From Neokomagataea tanensis (lineage in GTDB: Bacteria; Pseudomonadota; Alphaproteobacteria; Acetobacterales; Acetobacteraceae): a stretch of DNA of 64,000 bases. The stretch lies in contig NZ_CP032485.1 of assembly GCF_006542335.1 (NCBI RefSeq), positions 219,501 to 283,500 on the forward strand, in the 5' to 3' direction. Positions 26,430 through 36,202 of this stretch are shown piece after piece; the stretch's first letter is position 1; every line of letters begins with the position of its first letter. Under the pieces are notes generated by a model. That model made no database searches, had not been told where the DNA came from, and worked only from the letters and a program-made list of their open reading frames with translations. The position numbers and the translations under genes were made by a program.

Positions 26430-27812
26430 ATGGACATCGACACCATCATTGATAAAGCTGGCGGAGCAGACAAAATCGCTTCTCTGACAGGCGTCGGACT
26501 GGAAGCTGTGCGCAAATGGCGCCAATCGCGCACTGTCCCGACCAAGCATTGGCCAGCATTATTACTCGTCCCCGGTATTACCGTTCAGGATCTCACGGAT
26601 ATCAATCCCCCCACCGCTACGCCAAAGGAAATGGACATGACCAACACCGCCCCTCCCGGCGCAAACGCCGCCCTTGTCCTTGCGGATGGCACCATCCTTT
26701 GGGGTCGTGGATTCGGCGCTTATTCAGACGGTTCAGTCGGTGAGCTTTGCTTCTCCACCGGTATGACCGGATATCAGGAAACGCTGACGGACCCTTCCTT
26801 CGCAGGGCAAATCGTCACCTTCACATTCCCGCATATCGGTAATGTTGGCACCAATGCTGACGACGATGAGGCCGCCGCAATGGCTGCCCTCGGCGCTGTC
26901 GTCAAAGAAGACATTTCTGCTCCAGCAAATTGGCGCTCCCACGCGACTTTTGACGCATGGTTGAAGACGCAGAAGCGCCCCGGCATCAGCGGCGTCGATA
27001 CCCGCGCCGTCACGCGTATTTTGCGCGAAAAAGGCCCACAAACCGCTATTCTAGCCTTTCCGGAAAATGGCCACATCGACACAGCTGCCCTGCTTGAAAG
27101 CGCTAAGAGCTGGCCTGGCCTTGAAGGAATGGATCTCGCCAAAGAAGTCACTCGCCCCAAGCGGAACTGGACACAAGGCGTCTGGGAAAACGACCGCCCA
27201 GAACGGACACAAAATCGCCGTCGTGTGGTCGCTATGGACTATGGCGCCAAAGACAACATCCTGCGTTGCCTCGTCACCGCCGGTTGTGACGTTACCGTCC
27301 TGCCCGCAACAGCAACAGGTGCTGAAATTCTTGAACTCGCCCCTGAAGGCGTTTTCCTCTCCAATGGCCCCGGCGACCCAGCCGCGACCGGCACTTATGC
27401 CGTACCCGCAATCCGCGAAGTACTTGACGCTAACGTGCCTGTTTTCGGCATTTGCTTAGGCCATCAGTTGCTTGCACAAGCTCTCGGTGGAAAGACCTAT
27501 AAGCTTGACCGCGGACACCGCGGTGCCAACCAGCCCGTCAAAGACCTGACAACAGGAAAAGTCGAAATCACGAGCCAAAACCATGGCTTTGCAGTCGATG
27601 AAAAATCACTGCCAGCAGACGTCAAAGTAACGCATACTAGCCTGTTTGACGGCTCTAACGAGGGCATTGCATCCACCACGAAAGACGCCTTCTCGGTGCA
27701 ATACCACCCAGAAGCTAGCCCCGGCCCATCAGACAGCTTCTACCTTTTTGAACGCTTCGTTGCGGTCATGGACCGCCGCGCCACCCAGAACGCCGCCAGC
27801 AAGGAGGCTTGA
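26430..27812 (+). CDS. carA: Carbamoyl-phosphate synthase small subunit with an N-terminal HTH-like extension
   Basis: Glutaminase subunit that passes ammonia to CarB for carbamoyl phosphate (arginine and pyrimidine synthesis). The CarA part begins near residue 68-70 (ATG 26631 or 26637) and has the GELCFSTGMTGYQETLTDPS block, ISGVDTRAVTR, the class I amidotransferase nucleophile FGICLGHQLL and the HPEASPGP His/Glu pair. The same frame is open upstream: ATG 26430, preceded by a GGAG site, adds about 67 residues that look like a small helix-turn-helix (TIIDKAGGADKIASLTGVGL, then VRKWRQSRTVPTKHW). AAGGAA lies six bases before ATG 26637, so both a 460- and a 391-residue form may be made. I recall such a domain being named carph-isopro for its fusion to this enzyme, but could not check. 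Confidence 0.93.
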   Translation: MDIDTIIDKAGGADKIASLTGVGLEAVRKWRQSRTVPTKHWPALLLVPGITVQDLTDINPPTATPKEMDMTNTAPPGANAALVLADGTILWGRGFGAYSDGSVGELCFSTGMTGYQETLTDPSFAGQIVTFTFPHIGNVGTNADDDEAAAMAALGAVVKEDISAPANWRSHATFDAWLKTQKRPGISGVDTRAVTRILREKGPQTAILAFPENGHIDTAALLESAKSWPGLEGMDLAKEVTRPKRNWTQGVWENDRPERTQNRRRVVAMDYGAKDNILRCLVTAGCDVTVLPATATGAEILELAPEGVFLSNGPGDPAATGTYAVPAIREVLDANVPVFGICLGHQLLAQALGGKTYKLDRGHRGANQPVKDLTTGKVEITSQNHGFAVDEKSLPADVKVTHTSLFDGSNEGIASTTKDAFSVQYHPEASPGPSDSFYLFERFVAVMDRRATQNAASKEA

Positions 27813-27815
27813 GCC

Positions 27816-30800
27816 ATGCCTAAACGGACAGATATCAAATCCATCCTCATTATCGGCGCCGGCCCCATTGTCATCGGCCAAGCCTGTGAGTTCGATTATT
27901 CCGGCGCGCAGGCATGCAAAGCCCTGCGCGAAGAAGGCTACCGCGTCATTCTAATCAACTCCAACCCCGCTACGATCATGACCGATCCGGGCTTGGCTGA
28001 CGCGACCTACATTGAGCCGATCACGCCAGAATTCGTCGAGCGCATCATCCTCAAGGAAAAGCCAGACGCGGTTCTACCAACCATGGGTGGCCAGACAGCA
28101 CTTAACGCGGCAATGGCACTGGATCGCTCAGGCTTTCTCGTAAAGCATGGCGTTGAACTCATCGGCGCTAAAGCGGATGTTATTGACCGCGCGGAAGACC
28201 GCCAGCAATTCCGCGAAGCAATGGACGAAATCGGAATCGAAAGCCCACGCTCCACCATTGCACACACACTTGAAGAAGCACGCGAAGCGCTCAAGGACGT
28301 CGGCCTACCCGCCATTATTCGCCCGTCCTTCACCATGGGCGGCGCAGGCGGTGGTATCGCGTACAACCGCGAAGAATTTGACCAGATTGTCGCAGGTGGC
28401 CTTGATGCCTCTCCAACCACCGAAGTCCTGATTGAAGAATCCGTCCTCGGGTGGAAAGAGTTCGAGATGGAAGTTGTCCGCGACGTAGCGGATAACTGCA
28501 TCATCATCTGCTCAATCGAAAATATTGACCCGATGGGCGTCCATACCGGCGACTCCATCACCGTAGCTCCTGCGCTAACGCTGACGGACAAAGAATACCA
28601 GCGCATGCGTGATGCTTCCATCGCATGCTTACGCAAGATCGGTGTCGAAACCGGCGGATCTAACGTTCAGTTTGGCGTGAATCCAAAAGACGGCCGCATG
28701 GTTGTCATTGAGATGAACCCGCGCGTTTCCCGCTCTTCTGCACTGGCATCGAAAGCAACCGGCTTCCCGATTGCAAAAATCGCAGCAAAGCTTGCTGTCG
28801 GTTACACACTCGACGAGTTGAAAAACGATATCACTGGCACAACGCCTGCCAGCTTCGAGCCGACCATTGACTACGTTGTAGCGAAAATCCCCCGCTTCAC
28901 ATTCGAGAAGTTCCCCGGCTCACCTGCACTGCTTTCCACATCCATGAAATCCGTGGGTGAAGCAATGTCCGTCGGGCGCTCCTTCGCTGAAGCAATTCAA
29001 AAGGGCCTGCGTTCAATGGAAACCGGCCTCACAGGGCTGGACCCCGTTGAGGCCCCGGGCGATGGGTCACACGACGCCTTCCGCGCTGCCCTGACAGAGC
29101 CGCGTCCAGAGCGCATTCTGCTCGCCGCCCAAGCCCTGCGCGCAGGACTTACTGTCGAGGAAGTCTACGAAGCATCACGCCTTGAGCCATGGTTCTTACG
29201 CCAGTTTGAAGACATCATCGCCGCTGAGCGCGAAGTTGAAGCAAATGGCCTGCCACAAGACGCTTATAATCTACGCCGCTTGAAAGCTCTTGGCTTTTCA
29301 GACGCACGCTTGGCAGCTTTGAGCGGCAAAAGCGCCGTCGACGTTGCTACCCTTCGCCAAAGTGTCGACGTCACGCCAGTCTACCGCCGCATTGACACTT
29401 GCGCGGCAGAATTCGCATCCGACACGCCTTATTTGTACAGCACTTACGAAGGCGGATACGGCACCCCAGAGTGCGAAAGCCGCCCTACGGCGCGCGACAA
29501 AATCGTTATTCTCGGCGGCGGTCCAAACCGTATCGGTCAAGGCATTGAGTTTGACTACTGCTGTGTACACGCCGCTTATGCGCTACGCGAAGCAGGCTTC
29601 GAAACCATCATGGTTAACTGTAACCCTGAAACGGTTTCCACAGATTACGACACGTCAGACCGCCTATACTTCGAGCCTCTGACCGCCGAAGACGTCATTG
29701 CCCTGATCCGTACAGAACAAAAGGGTGGCAACATTCTCGGCTGTATCGTTCAGTACGGTGGCCAGACCCCGCTGAAGCTCTCCCGTGCCCTTGAAGAGGC
29801 AGGCATTCCTCTGCTCGGCACGCCTGCCGATGCGATTGACCGTGCAGAAGACCGTGAACGCTTCCAAGCTATGCTCCGCAAGCTTGGCCTGCGCCAGCCA
29901 AAGAATGGCATCGCGCACAATCCTGCTGAAGCGCAAAAAGTGGCCGAAGAAGTCGGTTACCCCGTCGTTGCTCGCCCATCTTACGTATTGGGCGGCCGCG
30001 CGATGGAAATCGTGTACGACAATGCCGGTCTGAAACGCTACCTGACGGAAGTTCTGTCCGCTGCTGGGCCAGAAGTTTCAACAGGACCCGTTCTGTTGGA
30101 CCACTACCTAAACGACGCCATTGAGGCCGACGTAGACTGCATCGCTGATGGCGAAAATGTCTATGTTGCGGGCGTAATGGAGCATATTGAAGAAGCCGGT
30201 ATTCACTCAGGTGACTCAGCTTGCTCACTGCCTCCTTACACGCTGTCCCCCGCGCTTGTGACCGAACTGCGTGAGCAGACCGAAGCCATGGCGCGTGAGC
30301 TCGGTATTCGTGGCCTGATGAACGTGCAATACGCTATTAAGGATGATGAAGTATTCGTCCTCGAAGTGAACCCACGTGCATCTCGTACAGTGCCATTCGT
30401 TGCTAAAGCTACAGGCGTCCCCGTTGCGAAGATTGGTGCACGCGTAATGGCAGGCGCTAAACTTTCCGAGTTCCAACTAGATGGCGGCGCCGTATCCCCT
30501 CACGTTGCTGTCAAAGAAGCGGTCTTCCCATTCCACCGTTTCGCAAACGCAGACACGGTGCTCGGCCCAGAAATGCGCTCCACCGGCGAAGTCATGGGGC
30601 TAGATTCCAGCTTTGAGCGTGCCTTTGCCAAGTCCCAGTTGGCTGCAGGCGTCAAGTTGCCCAATAGTGGCACGGTGTTCCTCTCCGTACGTGACAGCGA
30701 CAAACGCCATGTCCAGCCGATTGCTCGCAAACTGGTCGAAATGGGCTTCACCATCCTTGCTACAGCAGGAACTGCCGCGCGTCTGGAAGAAGCCAATATT

Positions 30801-31070
30801 CCGGTCAAGCATGTCAATAAAGTCATGCAAGGCCGCCCAAACTGCGTTGACTCTATCCGCTCCGGCGATGTCCAGATGGTCATCAACACTTCACAGGGTG
30901 GCCAAGCAACGCGCGATAGCTTCGACATCCGCCGCGGTGCACTGACCATGGGCATCCCTCATTACACAACCATCGCCGGTGCGCGTGCAGCAACTTACGC
31001 TATCGACGCTCTACGCGATGATGACATGGGCGTTGCGCCGCTCCAGTCTTACTTCCAAGGCGAGTACTAA
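27816..31070 (+). CDS. carB: Carbamoyl-phosphate synthase large subunit
   Basis: 1084 residues, the usual length. Two homologous ATP-grasp halves are visible: the first starts [25 protein letters not shown], the second [25 protein letters not shown]. Each has the S-x-S/YV-x-GG nucleotide loop ([24 protein letters not shown]) and an [12 protein letters not shown] or [12 protein letters not shown] metal site. The C-terminal MGS-like allosteric domain (about 945-1084) ends in the region that binds UMP or ornithine in E. coli. It makes carbamoyl phosphate from bicarbonate, ammonia and two ATP. It starts three bases after carA, clearly one operon. Confidence 0.97.
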   Translation: MPKRTDIKSILIIGAGPIVIGQACEFDYSGAQACKALREEGYRVILINSNPATIMTDPGLADATYIEPITPEFVERIILKEKPDAVLPTMGGQTALNAAMALDRSGFLVKHGVELIGAKADVIDRAEDRQQFREAMDEIGIESPRSTIAHTLEEAREALKDVGLPAIIRPSFTMGGAGGGIAYNREEFDQIVAGGLDASPTTEVLIEESVLGWKEFEMEVVRDVADNCIIICSIENIDPMGVHTGDSITVAPALTLTDKEYQRMRDASIACLRKIGVETGGSNVQFGVNPKDGRMVVIEMNPRVSRSSALASKATGFPIAKIAAKLAVGYTLDELKNDITGTTPASFEPTIDYVVAKIPRFTFEKFPGSPALLSTSMKSVGEAMSVGRSFAEAIQKGLRSMETGLTGLDPVEAPGDGSHDAFRAALTEPRPERILLAAQALRAGLTVEEVYEASRLEPWFLRQFEDIIAAEREVEANGLPQDAYNLRRLKALGFSDARLAALSGKSAVDVATLRQSVDVTPVYRRIDTCAAEFASDTPYLYSTYEGGYGTPECESRPTARDKIVILGGGPNRIGQGIEFDYCCVHAAYALREAGFETIMVNCNPETVSTDYDTSDRLYFEPLTAEDVIALIRTEQKGGNILGCIVQYGGQTPLKLSRALEEAGIPLLGTPADAIDRAEDRERFQAMLRKLGLRQPKNGIAHNPAEAQKVAEEVGYPVVARPSYVLGGRAMEIVYDNAGLKRYLTEVLSAAGPEVSTGPVLLDHYLNDAIEADVDCIADGENVYVAGVMEHIEEAGIHSGDSACSLPPYTLSPALVTELREQTEAMARELGIRGLMNVQYAIKDDEVFVLEVNPRASRTVPFVAKATGVPVAKIGARVMAGAKLSEFQLDGGAVSPHVAVKEAVFPFHRFANADTVLGPEMRSTGEVMGLDSSFERAFAKSQLAAGVKLPNSGTVFLSVRDSDKRHVQPIARKLVEMGFTILATAGTAARLEEANIPVKHVNKVMQGRPNCVDSIRSGDVQMVINTSQGGQATRDSFDIRRGALTMGIPHYTTIAGARAATYAIDALRDDDMGVAPLQSYFQGEY

Positions 31071-31077
31071 TTGTTGC

Positions 31078-31112
31078 CCCTTGATGGGCAGGCCCAGCCT
31101 GCCCATCAAGGG
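31078..31112 (+). terminator. Long perfect hairpin after carB
   Basis: A 15-base arm at 31078-31092 pairs perfectly with 31098-31112 around a five-base loop, eight bases after the carB stop. It is GC-rich but has no T-run behind it, so it may act as a transcript-end stabiliser or need a factor to terminate. Confidence 0.6.
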
Positions 31113-31290
31113 CTCCCACATTACCTTGCGCAGGACCAAACAAGCATCGTCTCTTTAATTAAATTTGCAGCACCGGGCCGCCCGCAACGGGACATATAAG
31201 ATATCGAATGCGGCATCTTTTGTGGCTCCTGCACCAACGAGCCTAAAAACCAGTGTCCCGCCCAACATCAAAGCTTACAAAAGCGTTCCG
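31113..31290. other. Non-coding stretch downstream of carB
   Basis: I see no convincing gene here. Short open frames lack ribosome binding sites and family features. Base composition turns AT-rich, unlike the coding regions on either side. Confidence 0.5.
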
Positions 31291-31708
31291 CTAGAGCCAT
31301 ACGCGCTTGCTAAGCTCGTAGTCCTGATAAAACCCTTCTTTACTTTTTATCATGTATAGAACGAATTCAATAAAAGAAATCGCGTATATTATTACAACGG
31401 GAATACCCAATAATAAATCGCCCTGCATTGCACATGAGAGCGTGATGATACCTGCTTTATTATACCCGAGGTATAACTTATGCAGGCCGAAAATACCTAG
31501 GAAAAATACTTATCTCTGCATCTGTACTATGGAGAAAAAAACTCCGCTGTGCGTCCCCCAACAGGGATAAAATGAACGCCATACCCCATCCAAAAGAACG
31601 CACCTGAGCTTTAATATTCATTGATGAAAAACGACGCCGCAGCCCGTCATTACCATTAATAGAACCCTCATCCTTGATGACATTATAATCTAAAATCCTA
31701 GCGTGCAT
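31291..31708 (-). pseudogene. Frameshifted TM2-domain membrane protein remnant
   Basis: Reading the minus strand, an open frame from 31708 to 31478 contains RSFGWGMAFILSLLG. A second frame, open from 31509 to its TAG at 31291, encodes 72 residues beginning VFFLGIFGLHKLYLGYNKAG and continuing through a hydrophobic segment. The G-x-FG-x-HK-x-YLG pattern is the hallmark of the TM2 domain. The second frame has a stop immediately before it and no start codon, while the first frame ends just inside it, so one gene interrupted by a frameshift is the simplest reading. Sequence is AT-rich. A sequencing error could also produce this, and whether the upstream frame belongs to the same gene is less certain than the TM2 part. 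Confidence 0.55.
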
Positions 31709-31811
31709 GTGCTTAGCATTTTTAGCTTAAATATGTTTCGCCAACGTACTCTAATAATCTGGCAGTTAATGACAAAAATTAGGTGTTCAAAAGCTTGAGA
31801 AATCCAAAACC

Positions 31812-31840
31812 TTGATTTTCTCTACCAAAAATGCTACATT
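31812..31840 (+). promoter_or_regulatory. Probable greA promoter
   Basis: TTGATT (31812-31817) and TACATT (31835-31840) are separated by 17 bases, about 48 bases before the greA start. An imperfect GAGAAATC/GATTTTCTC inverted repeat overlaps the -35 box. Sigma-70-like by eye only. Confidence 0.5.
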
Positions 31841-31887
31841 CATCGGCTAACCATAAACTGACAGCAAGCTTCTCAAGGACAATCAGA

Positions 31888-32361
31888 GTGCAGAAGACCC
31901 CAATGACCGCCACGGGACTCCAGCGTCTCGAGGACGAACTTCGCCGCCTCAAATCAGAAGATCGTCCAGCCGTCATCCGCGCCATCGCCGAGGCACGCGC
32001 TCATGGCGACTTGTCGGAGAATGCTGAGTACCACGCAGCTCGCGACCGCCAGTCCTTTATCGAAGGCCGTGTGCTGGAACTGGAAAGCATCGTTTCTTCT
32101 GCCGAGGTCATTGACCCTTCAACGATTACCGGCACCCGCATCAAGTTCGGCGCACATGTCGAACTCGTTGACGAAGAGACAGACAAAGAAATCAACTATC
32201 AAATCGTGGGCCTACACGAAGCAGATATTAAACAACAGCTGATTTCTATCTCATCTCCACTCGCTAAGGCCTTGATCGGCAAAGACGTTGGTGACACCGT
32301 ATCCGTCCCGGCCCCAGGTGGGGACCGCACTTATGAAATCTTGAAGGTCACTTATAAATAA
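31888..32361 (+). CDS. greA: Transcription elongation factor GreA
   Basis: 157 residues from GTG 31888, preceded by an AAGGA site; this is the typical family length, so the longer upstream frame is discarded. The N-terminal antiparallel coiled coil (LQRLEDELRRLKSEDRPAVIRAIAEARAHGDLSENAEYHAARDRQ) has the conserved Asp/Glu tip that enters the polymerase secondary channel. The C-terminal FKBP-like domain includes YQIVGLHEADIKQQLISISSPLAKALIGK. GreA rescues backtracked RNA polymerase by stimulating transcript cleavage. Its stop overlaps the start of the threonine dehydratase gene. Confidence 0.96.
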   Translation: MQKTPMTATGLQRLEDELRRLKSEDRPAVIRAIAEARAHGDLSENAEYHAARDRQSFIEGRVLELESIVSSAEVIDPSTITGTRIKFGAHVELVDEETDKEINYQIVGLHEADIKQQLISISSPLAKALIGKDVGDTVSVPAPGGDRTYEILKVTYK

Positions 32362-33587
32362 TGTCACACTCTGCGACGACGCTCCGCTCTCCCGTCACCC
32401 TAAAAGATGTGGAGGATGCGCGTCGCCGCATTGCGCAGACCATTGTACGCACACCAACAATTAAGTGCCCTGCTCTTGAGCGAATTACTGGGGCAGAGAT
32501 TACCCTCAAGCTTGAGAACCTGCAGCCCATAGGCTCGTTCAAAGAGCGCGGGGCCGCCAACAAGATAGCACTTCTAACAGAAGAAGAGCGCAAGCGCGGG
32601 GTTATTGCAGCCTCAGCAGGCAACCACGCACAAGGCGTGGCACGCCAAGCAAGCCTGCTTGGGATCAATGCCACCATTGTCATGCCCAAATACACTCCAA
32701 TGACAAAAATTGCGGCTACACAGAGTTGGGGCGCAAAAATTGTGTTGGCAGGAGAAGACTTTACGCAAGCCAGCCAGACGGCACAGACATTGATGGAAGA
32801 AGAAGGCCGCGTTCTCATCCATCCATTTAACGACCCTGCGGTTATTGCTGGACAAGGCACAGTTGCCTTGGAGCTGTTGGAAGACTGCCCCGACATCGAT
32901 ACCCTTGTCGTCCCAATTGGCGGCGGCGGCCTTTTAGGGGGCATGGCCACAGTTATGGCCGCCCTGCGGCCTGACATCGAAATCATCGGCGTGCAGGTAG
33001 ATGCCTATGCCTCACTCAATCAGTTCCCACAGGAAGGCATGCCCGTCAAAGGTGGCAGCACGATTGCAGAAGGCATCGCCGTTCAAAAACTAGGCAATCA
33101 CTGCCTAGACAGTTTTAGGCACCTCATCTCGCGAGTTATGGTTGTCAGTGAACTGGAAGTTGAGAGCGCTGTCACAACGCTCGCCGAAAAAGCGAAGCAG
33201 GTGTGTGAGGGCGCTGGCGCAACGGGCTTAGCAGCCGTACTTGCCAATCCAGAATTTTTCCGTGGCCGTAAAGTTGCTATTCCCCTCTCAGGCGGGAACA
33301 TCAACGCCCGGATCCTCGCCAACACGATTTTGCGCTCCCTCTTACGAGACGGCCGTATCTTGCGTCTTATTTTCCAAATTCCAGATCGTCCGGGTATTTT
33401 GGCAGATATTGCTCAACGTATTGGCGACCATGGCGGCAATGTCATTGAAGTGTCACATCATAGACTTTTCGCCGCCCCTTCGGTACAAACAGCCGAACTT
33501 GTAGTCATGATTGAAGCACGAGACACAAATCATGCTACAGAAATTGAACGAGAACTCTCTGAACACTATATTATTCGTAGAGACTGA
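32361..33587 (+). CDS. ilvA: Threonine ammonia-lyase (PLP-dependent), ACT-domain type
   Basis: 408 residues. Threonine is deaminated to 2-oxobutanoate, the first step to isoleucine, in the cytosol. The PLP lysine is in GSFKERGAANK (Lys61); the phosphate-binding glycine loop is PIGGGGLLGGMA. A single ACT domain occupies the last about 75 residues (RLIFQIPDRPGILADIAQRIGDHGGNVIEVSHHR). This single-ACT, roughly 400-residue form differs from the two-ACT-like regulatory domain of E. coli IlvA and is shared by many alphaproteobacteria, so the biosynthetic role is likely but a catabolic one is possible. TAATG overlap with greA indicates co-translation. Confidence 0.9.
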   Translation: MSHSATTLRSPVTLKDVEDARRRIAQTIVRTPTIKCPALERITGAEITLKLENLQPIGSFKERGAANKIALLTEEERKRGVIAASAGNHAQGVARQASLLGINATIVMPKYTPMTKIAATQSWGAKIVLAGEDFTQASQTAQTLMEEEGRVLIHPFNDPAVIAGQGTVALELLEDCPDIDTLVVPIGGGGLLGGMATVMAALRPDIEIIGVQVDAYASLNQFPQEGMPVKGGSTIAEGIAVQKLGNHCLDSFRHLISRVMVVSELEVESAVTTLAEKAKQVCEGAGATGLAAVLANPEFFRGRKVAIPLSGGNINARILANTILRSLLRDGRILRLIFQIPDRPGILADIAQRIGDHGGNVIEVSHHRLFAAPSVQTAELVVMIEARDTNHATEIERELSEHYIIRRD

Positions 33588-33661
33588 CATAAAATTGTCA
33601 TATATATTTGTGTTTTATTGCAACAAGAGGCACTTTAAACCCCGTTTCATAAAACTATCAC

Positions 33662-33682
33662 AAGATTAAAGGAACTAATCTT
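33662..33682. promoter_or_regulatory. Inverted repeat upstream of the TonB-dependent receptor gene
   Basis: Perfect arms AAGATTA and TAATCTT flank a seven-base centre. It lies about 70 bases before the receptor start, in an AT-rich stretch suited to a promoter. It does not read as a classical Fur box. Confidence 0.35.
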
Positions 33683-33690
33683 CATAGGTT

Positions 33691-33738
33691 GCGGCGGACC
33701 AAACCGCCGCCTCCTTGGCGGTATCTCAGTAGCCAAGG
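33691..33738 (+). promoter_or_regulatory. Leader with mutually exclusive hairpins covering the ribosome binding site
   Basis: Three pairings are possible. H1: GCGGCGG/CCGCCGC (33691-33697 with 33704-33710). H2: CCGCC/GGCGG (33707-33711 with 33717-33721). H3: CCTTGGC/GCCAAGG (33713-33719 with 33732-33738). H3 covers the AAGGGA ribosome binding site of the receptor gene; H2 competes with both H1 and H3. Regulation by structure switching is inferred. Confidence 0.35.
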
Positions 33739-33751
33739 GATTGCATACCTA

Positions 33752-36190
33752 ATGAAGAAGACTTTCCTGCTGACGACCTGCCTTTGCACATTTGCCGCGA
33801 CACACGCTGACGCAGCAGTATCAGGCCATCAGCACCGCCATCATGCAGCAGCCAATCACACGGCCTCTAAGCCTGTATCTGTTGCAACGCCATCCACGGC
33901 GCGCAACACGGCGGCAGCACCTTCTGCCTTTGCAGCATCTAACCCTCAGCCTGTGCGCTCTGCACGAGTTGTTAAATCTGCTCCCGCTCAGGCAGAAACG
34001 ATGGTCGTGCTCGGTGCAGGCGCAGCTCGTGAAACACAATCCATTTCACGGCGCACTCTTCAGGAAGTCGCACCCGGCACAAACCCCATGAAAACCCTCT
34101 CTAAGCTCCCGGGCGTGATGTTCAGTTCTTCTGATCCGCTGGGCTCCTATGAGTGGTCCCAGCAGATTTTGGTTCGCGGCTTTGATCAGGGCCGCCTTGG
34201 CTACACAATGGACGGCATCCCTCTTGGGAACATGGCTTACGGGAATACCAACGGCCTCTCCCCCAATCGTTCATTGCAAATCGAAAATAACGGCCCGTCT
34301 TCATTGGCTCAGGGCGCGGGATCGGTAGGCATCGCTGCCTCCAACGACCTTGGCGGCACCATGCAGTTCACCTCAATTGATCCGACGGACAAATTCGGAG
34401 CGGACCTAGCCGGTACAATTGGCTCCGCTACCACTTGGCGTACATTTGCCCGCATCAATAGCGGCATCCTACCGACAGGCGGCAAATTCTACGTATCTTA
34501 CGATTATCAAGACGCCGACAAGTGGAAAGGCTACGGCAAACAAAAGCAACAACAGGCTAACGCCAAGTTGGTACAACCTTTAGGTGAATACCTAAAACTT
34601 ACCGTGTTTGGTGATTGGTCACTGCGTAAAGAAAACGATTATCAGGACCTTTCAGTCGCTACAGTCAATAAATATGGCTATAACGTAGATAACATCACCA
34701 ATAATTACGCTCTGGCCAAGCAGGTCGCTACAAGCTCGACCTCACAGTGCCCGGCGGGCATTGGCACAACCAATTACGGCGATTGCCAAGATTTCGCTTA
34801 CTGGAATGCTGCTGGTCTGCGCCAAGATGCTCTCGGTTATGGCCGCTTAGACTTTCACACAAACGACCGCTTCAAAGGCTTTGCTACCGTTTACGGACAC
34901 ACGAATAGCGGTGAAGGTGTTTGGGCTACCCCGTACACGGCAACCCCTGCGTCGTTGGGCGGTACGCCAATTTCTATTAGAACAACCGAATACAGCATTC
35001 ATCGTATTGGTTTCCTGACGGGTGCCAGCTACCAGCTTTCAAACCACTTAATTGAAGCTGGGTTCTGGTTCCAGGATAATAACTTTAAGCAAGCACGTCG
35101 CTTCTATGCTTTGCCTGAAAACAACCCACCAGGCACTCTGCATTGGTACAAAAACAATGCTTTCGCAACACAATGGCAGAACAGCTACAATACAAAAACC
35201 TACCAAATCCACCTTCAAGACACGTGGAAAATTACCAACGCACTTAAAGCAAATTACGGCTTTAAATCTCTTATCGTTAACAATTCAGCTATAGCACTGC
35301 CCGGCAATTATATGGGCACACCTACGACGTCGACCTTCCCTACAGGAAAGATCAGCGCAACAGACGGCTTCTTGCCACAGGTCGGTGTTAACTACCGCAT
35401 CAACCATAACAATGAAATTTTTGCCGACTTCGCACGTAATATGGCGGCATTTGATGCGTCAGGAACAGGGCTGAGCCCGTTTGCCATGAAGGCAAATGTT
35501 TTTGATGCGACCGCTCGCAGCATTAAACCTGAGCATTCCAACACAGAAGAACTTGGCTACCGCTACCATGATAGCAAAATCCAAGCCTCTCTTACTGGGT
35601 ACTATGTTCAGTTCCAAAACCGTCTGCTTGCTATTTCTCAGGGCGTCGGTGTGCAAGGCCTGCAATCCGTCATCAGCAACGTCGGCAGCGTGACAGCTCG
35701 CGGTATTGATGCCGCATTTAACTATAACTTCACCACAGATTGGTCTTTCTACGCGTCCTACGCCTTCAACAATTCCTACTACAATAACGACCTTACGACC
35801 GGCGGAATAACCTACCGCACTGCAGGCAAAAGCGTAGTAGCGATGCCGCGCAACCTCGCCAACGTACAGCTTAGCTACGACAATGGCTCTGTATGGGGCA
35901 ACGTGCTCATGCAGTTCCAAGATCGCCGGACCTACACATACACCAATGATCAGTGGATCGACCCGAACGCGATCTTTAACCTGAACGTTGGTTACCGCTT
36001 CCACAGCCAGAACATTGTTCTGCGCGGGCTTGATGCGCAGATCAACGTTACGAACCTGTTTGACAAGCGTTACGTGGCGACGGTTGGATCAACGGGCTAC
36101 CTGCCGTCCGACCCTTCAGGCACTTATCCAACGCTGCAGGCAGGCGCGCCGCGCATGGTCTTCTTCACAATCCGCAAGCATTTCCAATAA
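33752..36190 (+). CDS. TonB-dependent outer membrane receptor
   Basis: 812 residues from ATG 33752. A clear signal peptide (MKKTFLLTTCLCTFAATHADA) is followed by a His-rich stretch (GHQHRHHAAANH) and an Ala/Pro-rich linker, then a TonB-box-like AETMVVLGAG segment near residues 82-95. The plug domain shows MKTLSKLPGVMFSSSDPLG, ILVRGFDQGRLGYTMDGIPLG and a GSVGIAASNDLGGTMQF end. The 22-strand barrel follows and ends in NVTNLFDKRYVATVG and a terminal aromatic strand (MVFFTIRKHFQ). It imports a scarce ligand such as a siderophore, metal complex or cofactor at the expense of TonB-ExbBD energy; ligand not predictable. No transporter genes are adjacent, so partners lie elsewhere. Confidence 0.92.
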   Translation: MKKTFLLTTCLCTFAATHADAAVSGHQHRHHAAANHTASKPVSVATPSTARNTAAAPSAFAASNPQPVRSARVVKSAPAQAETMVVLGAGAARETQSISRRTLQEVAPGTNPMKTLSKLPGVMFSSSDPLGSYEWSQQILVRGFDQGRLGYTMDGIPLGNMAYGNTNGLSPNRSLQIENNGPSSLAQGAGSVGIAASNDLGGTMQFTSIDPTDKFGADLAGTIGSATTWRTFARINSGILPTGGKFYVSYDYQDADKWKGYGKQKQQQANAKLVQPLGEYLKLTVFGDWSLRKENDYQDLSVATVNKYGYNVDNITNNYALAKQVATSSTSQCPAGIGTTNYGDCQDFAYWNAAGLRQDALGYGRLDFHTNDRFKGFATVYGHTNSGEGVWATPYTATPASLGGTPISIRTTEYSIHRIGFLTGASYQLSNHLIEAGFWFQDNNFKQARRFYALPENNPPGTLHWYKNNAFATQWQNSYNTKTYQIHLQDTWKITNALKANYGFKSLIVNNSAIALPGNYMGTPTTSTFPTGKISATDGFLPQVGVNYRINHNNEIFADFARNMAAFDASGTGLSPFAMKANVFDATARSIKPEHSNTEELGYRYHDSKIQASLTGYYVQFQNRLLAISQGVGVQGLQSVISNVGSVTARGIDAAFNYNFTTDWSFYASYAFNNSYYNNDLTTGGITYRTAGKSVVAMPRNLANVQLSYDNGSVWGNVLMQFQDRRTYTYTNDQWIDPNAIFNLNVGYRFHSQNIVLRGLDAQINVTNLFDKRYVATVGSTGYLPSDPSGTYPTLQAGAPRMVFFTIRKHFQ

Positions 36191-36202
36191 GCGGACATAA
36201 AA

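Noticed and set aside
28007..28636. 209-residue minus-strand frame within carB
   Set aside because: Ser/Arg-rich shadow of a strongly conserved gene; no independent support.
31165..31570. Two short plus-strand frames in the AT-rich gap after carB
   Set aside because: No ribosome binding sites; the minus-strand TM2 remnant explains the second one better.
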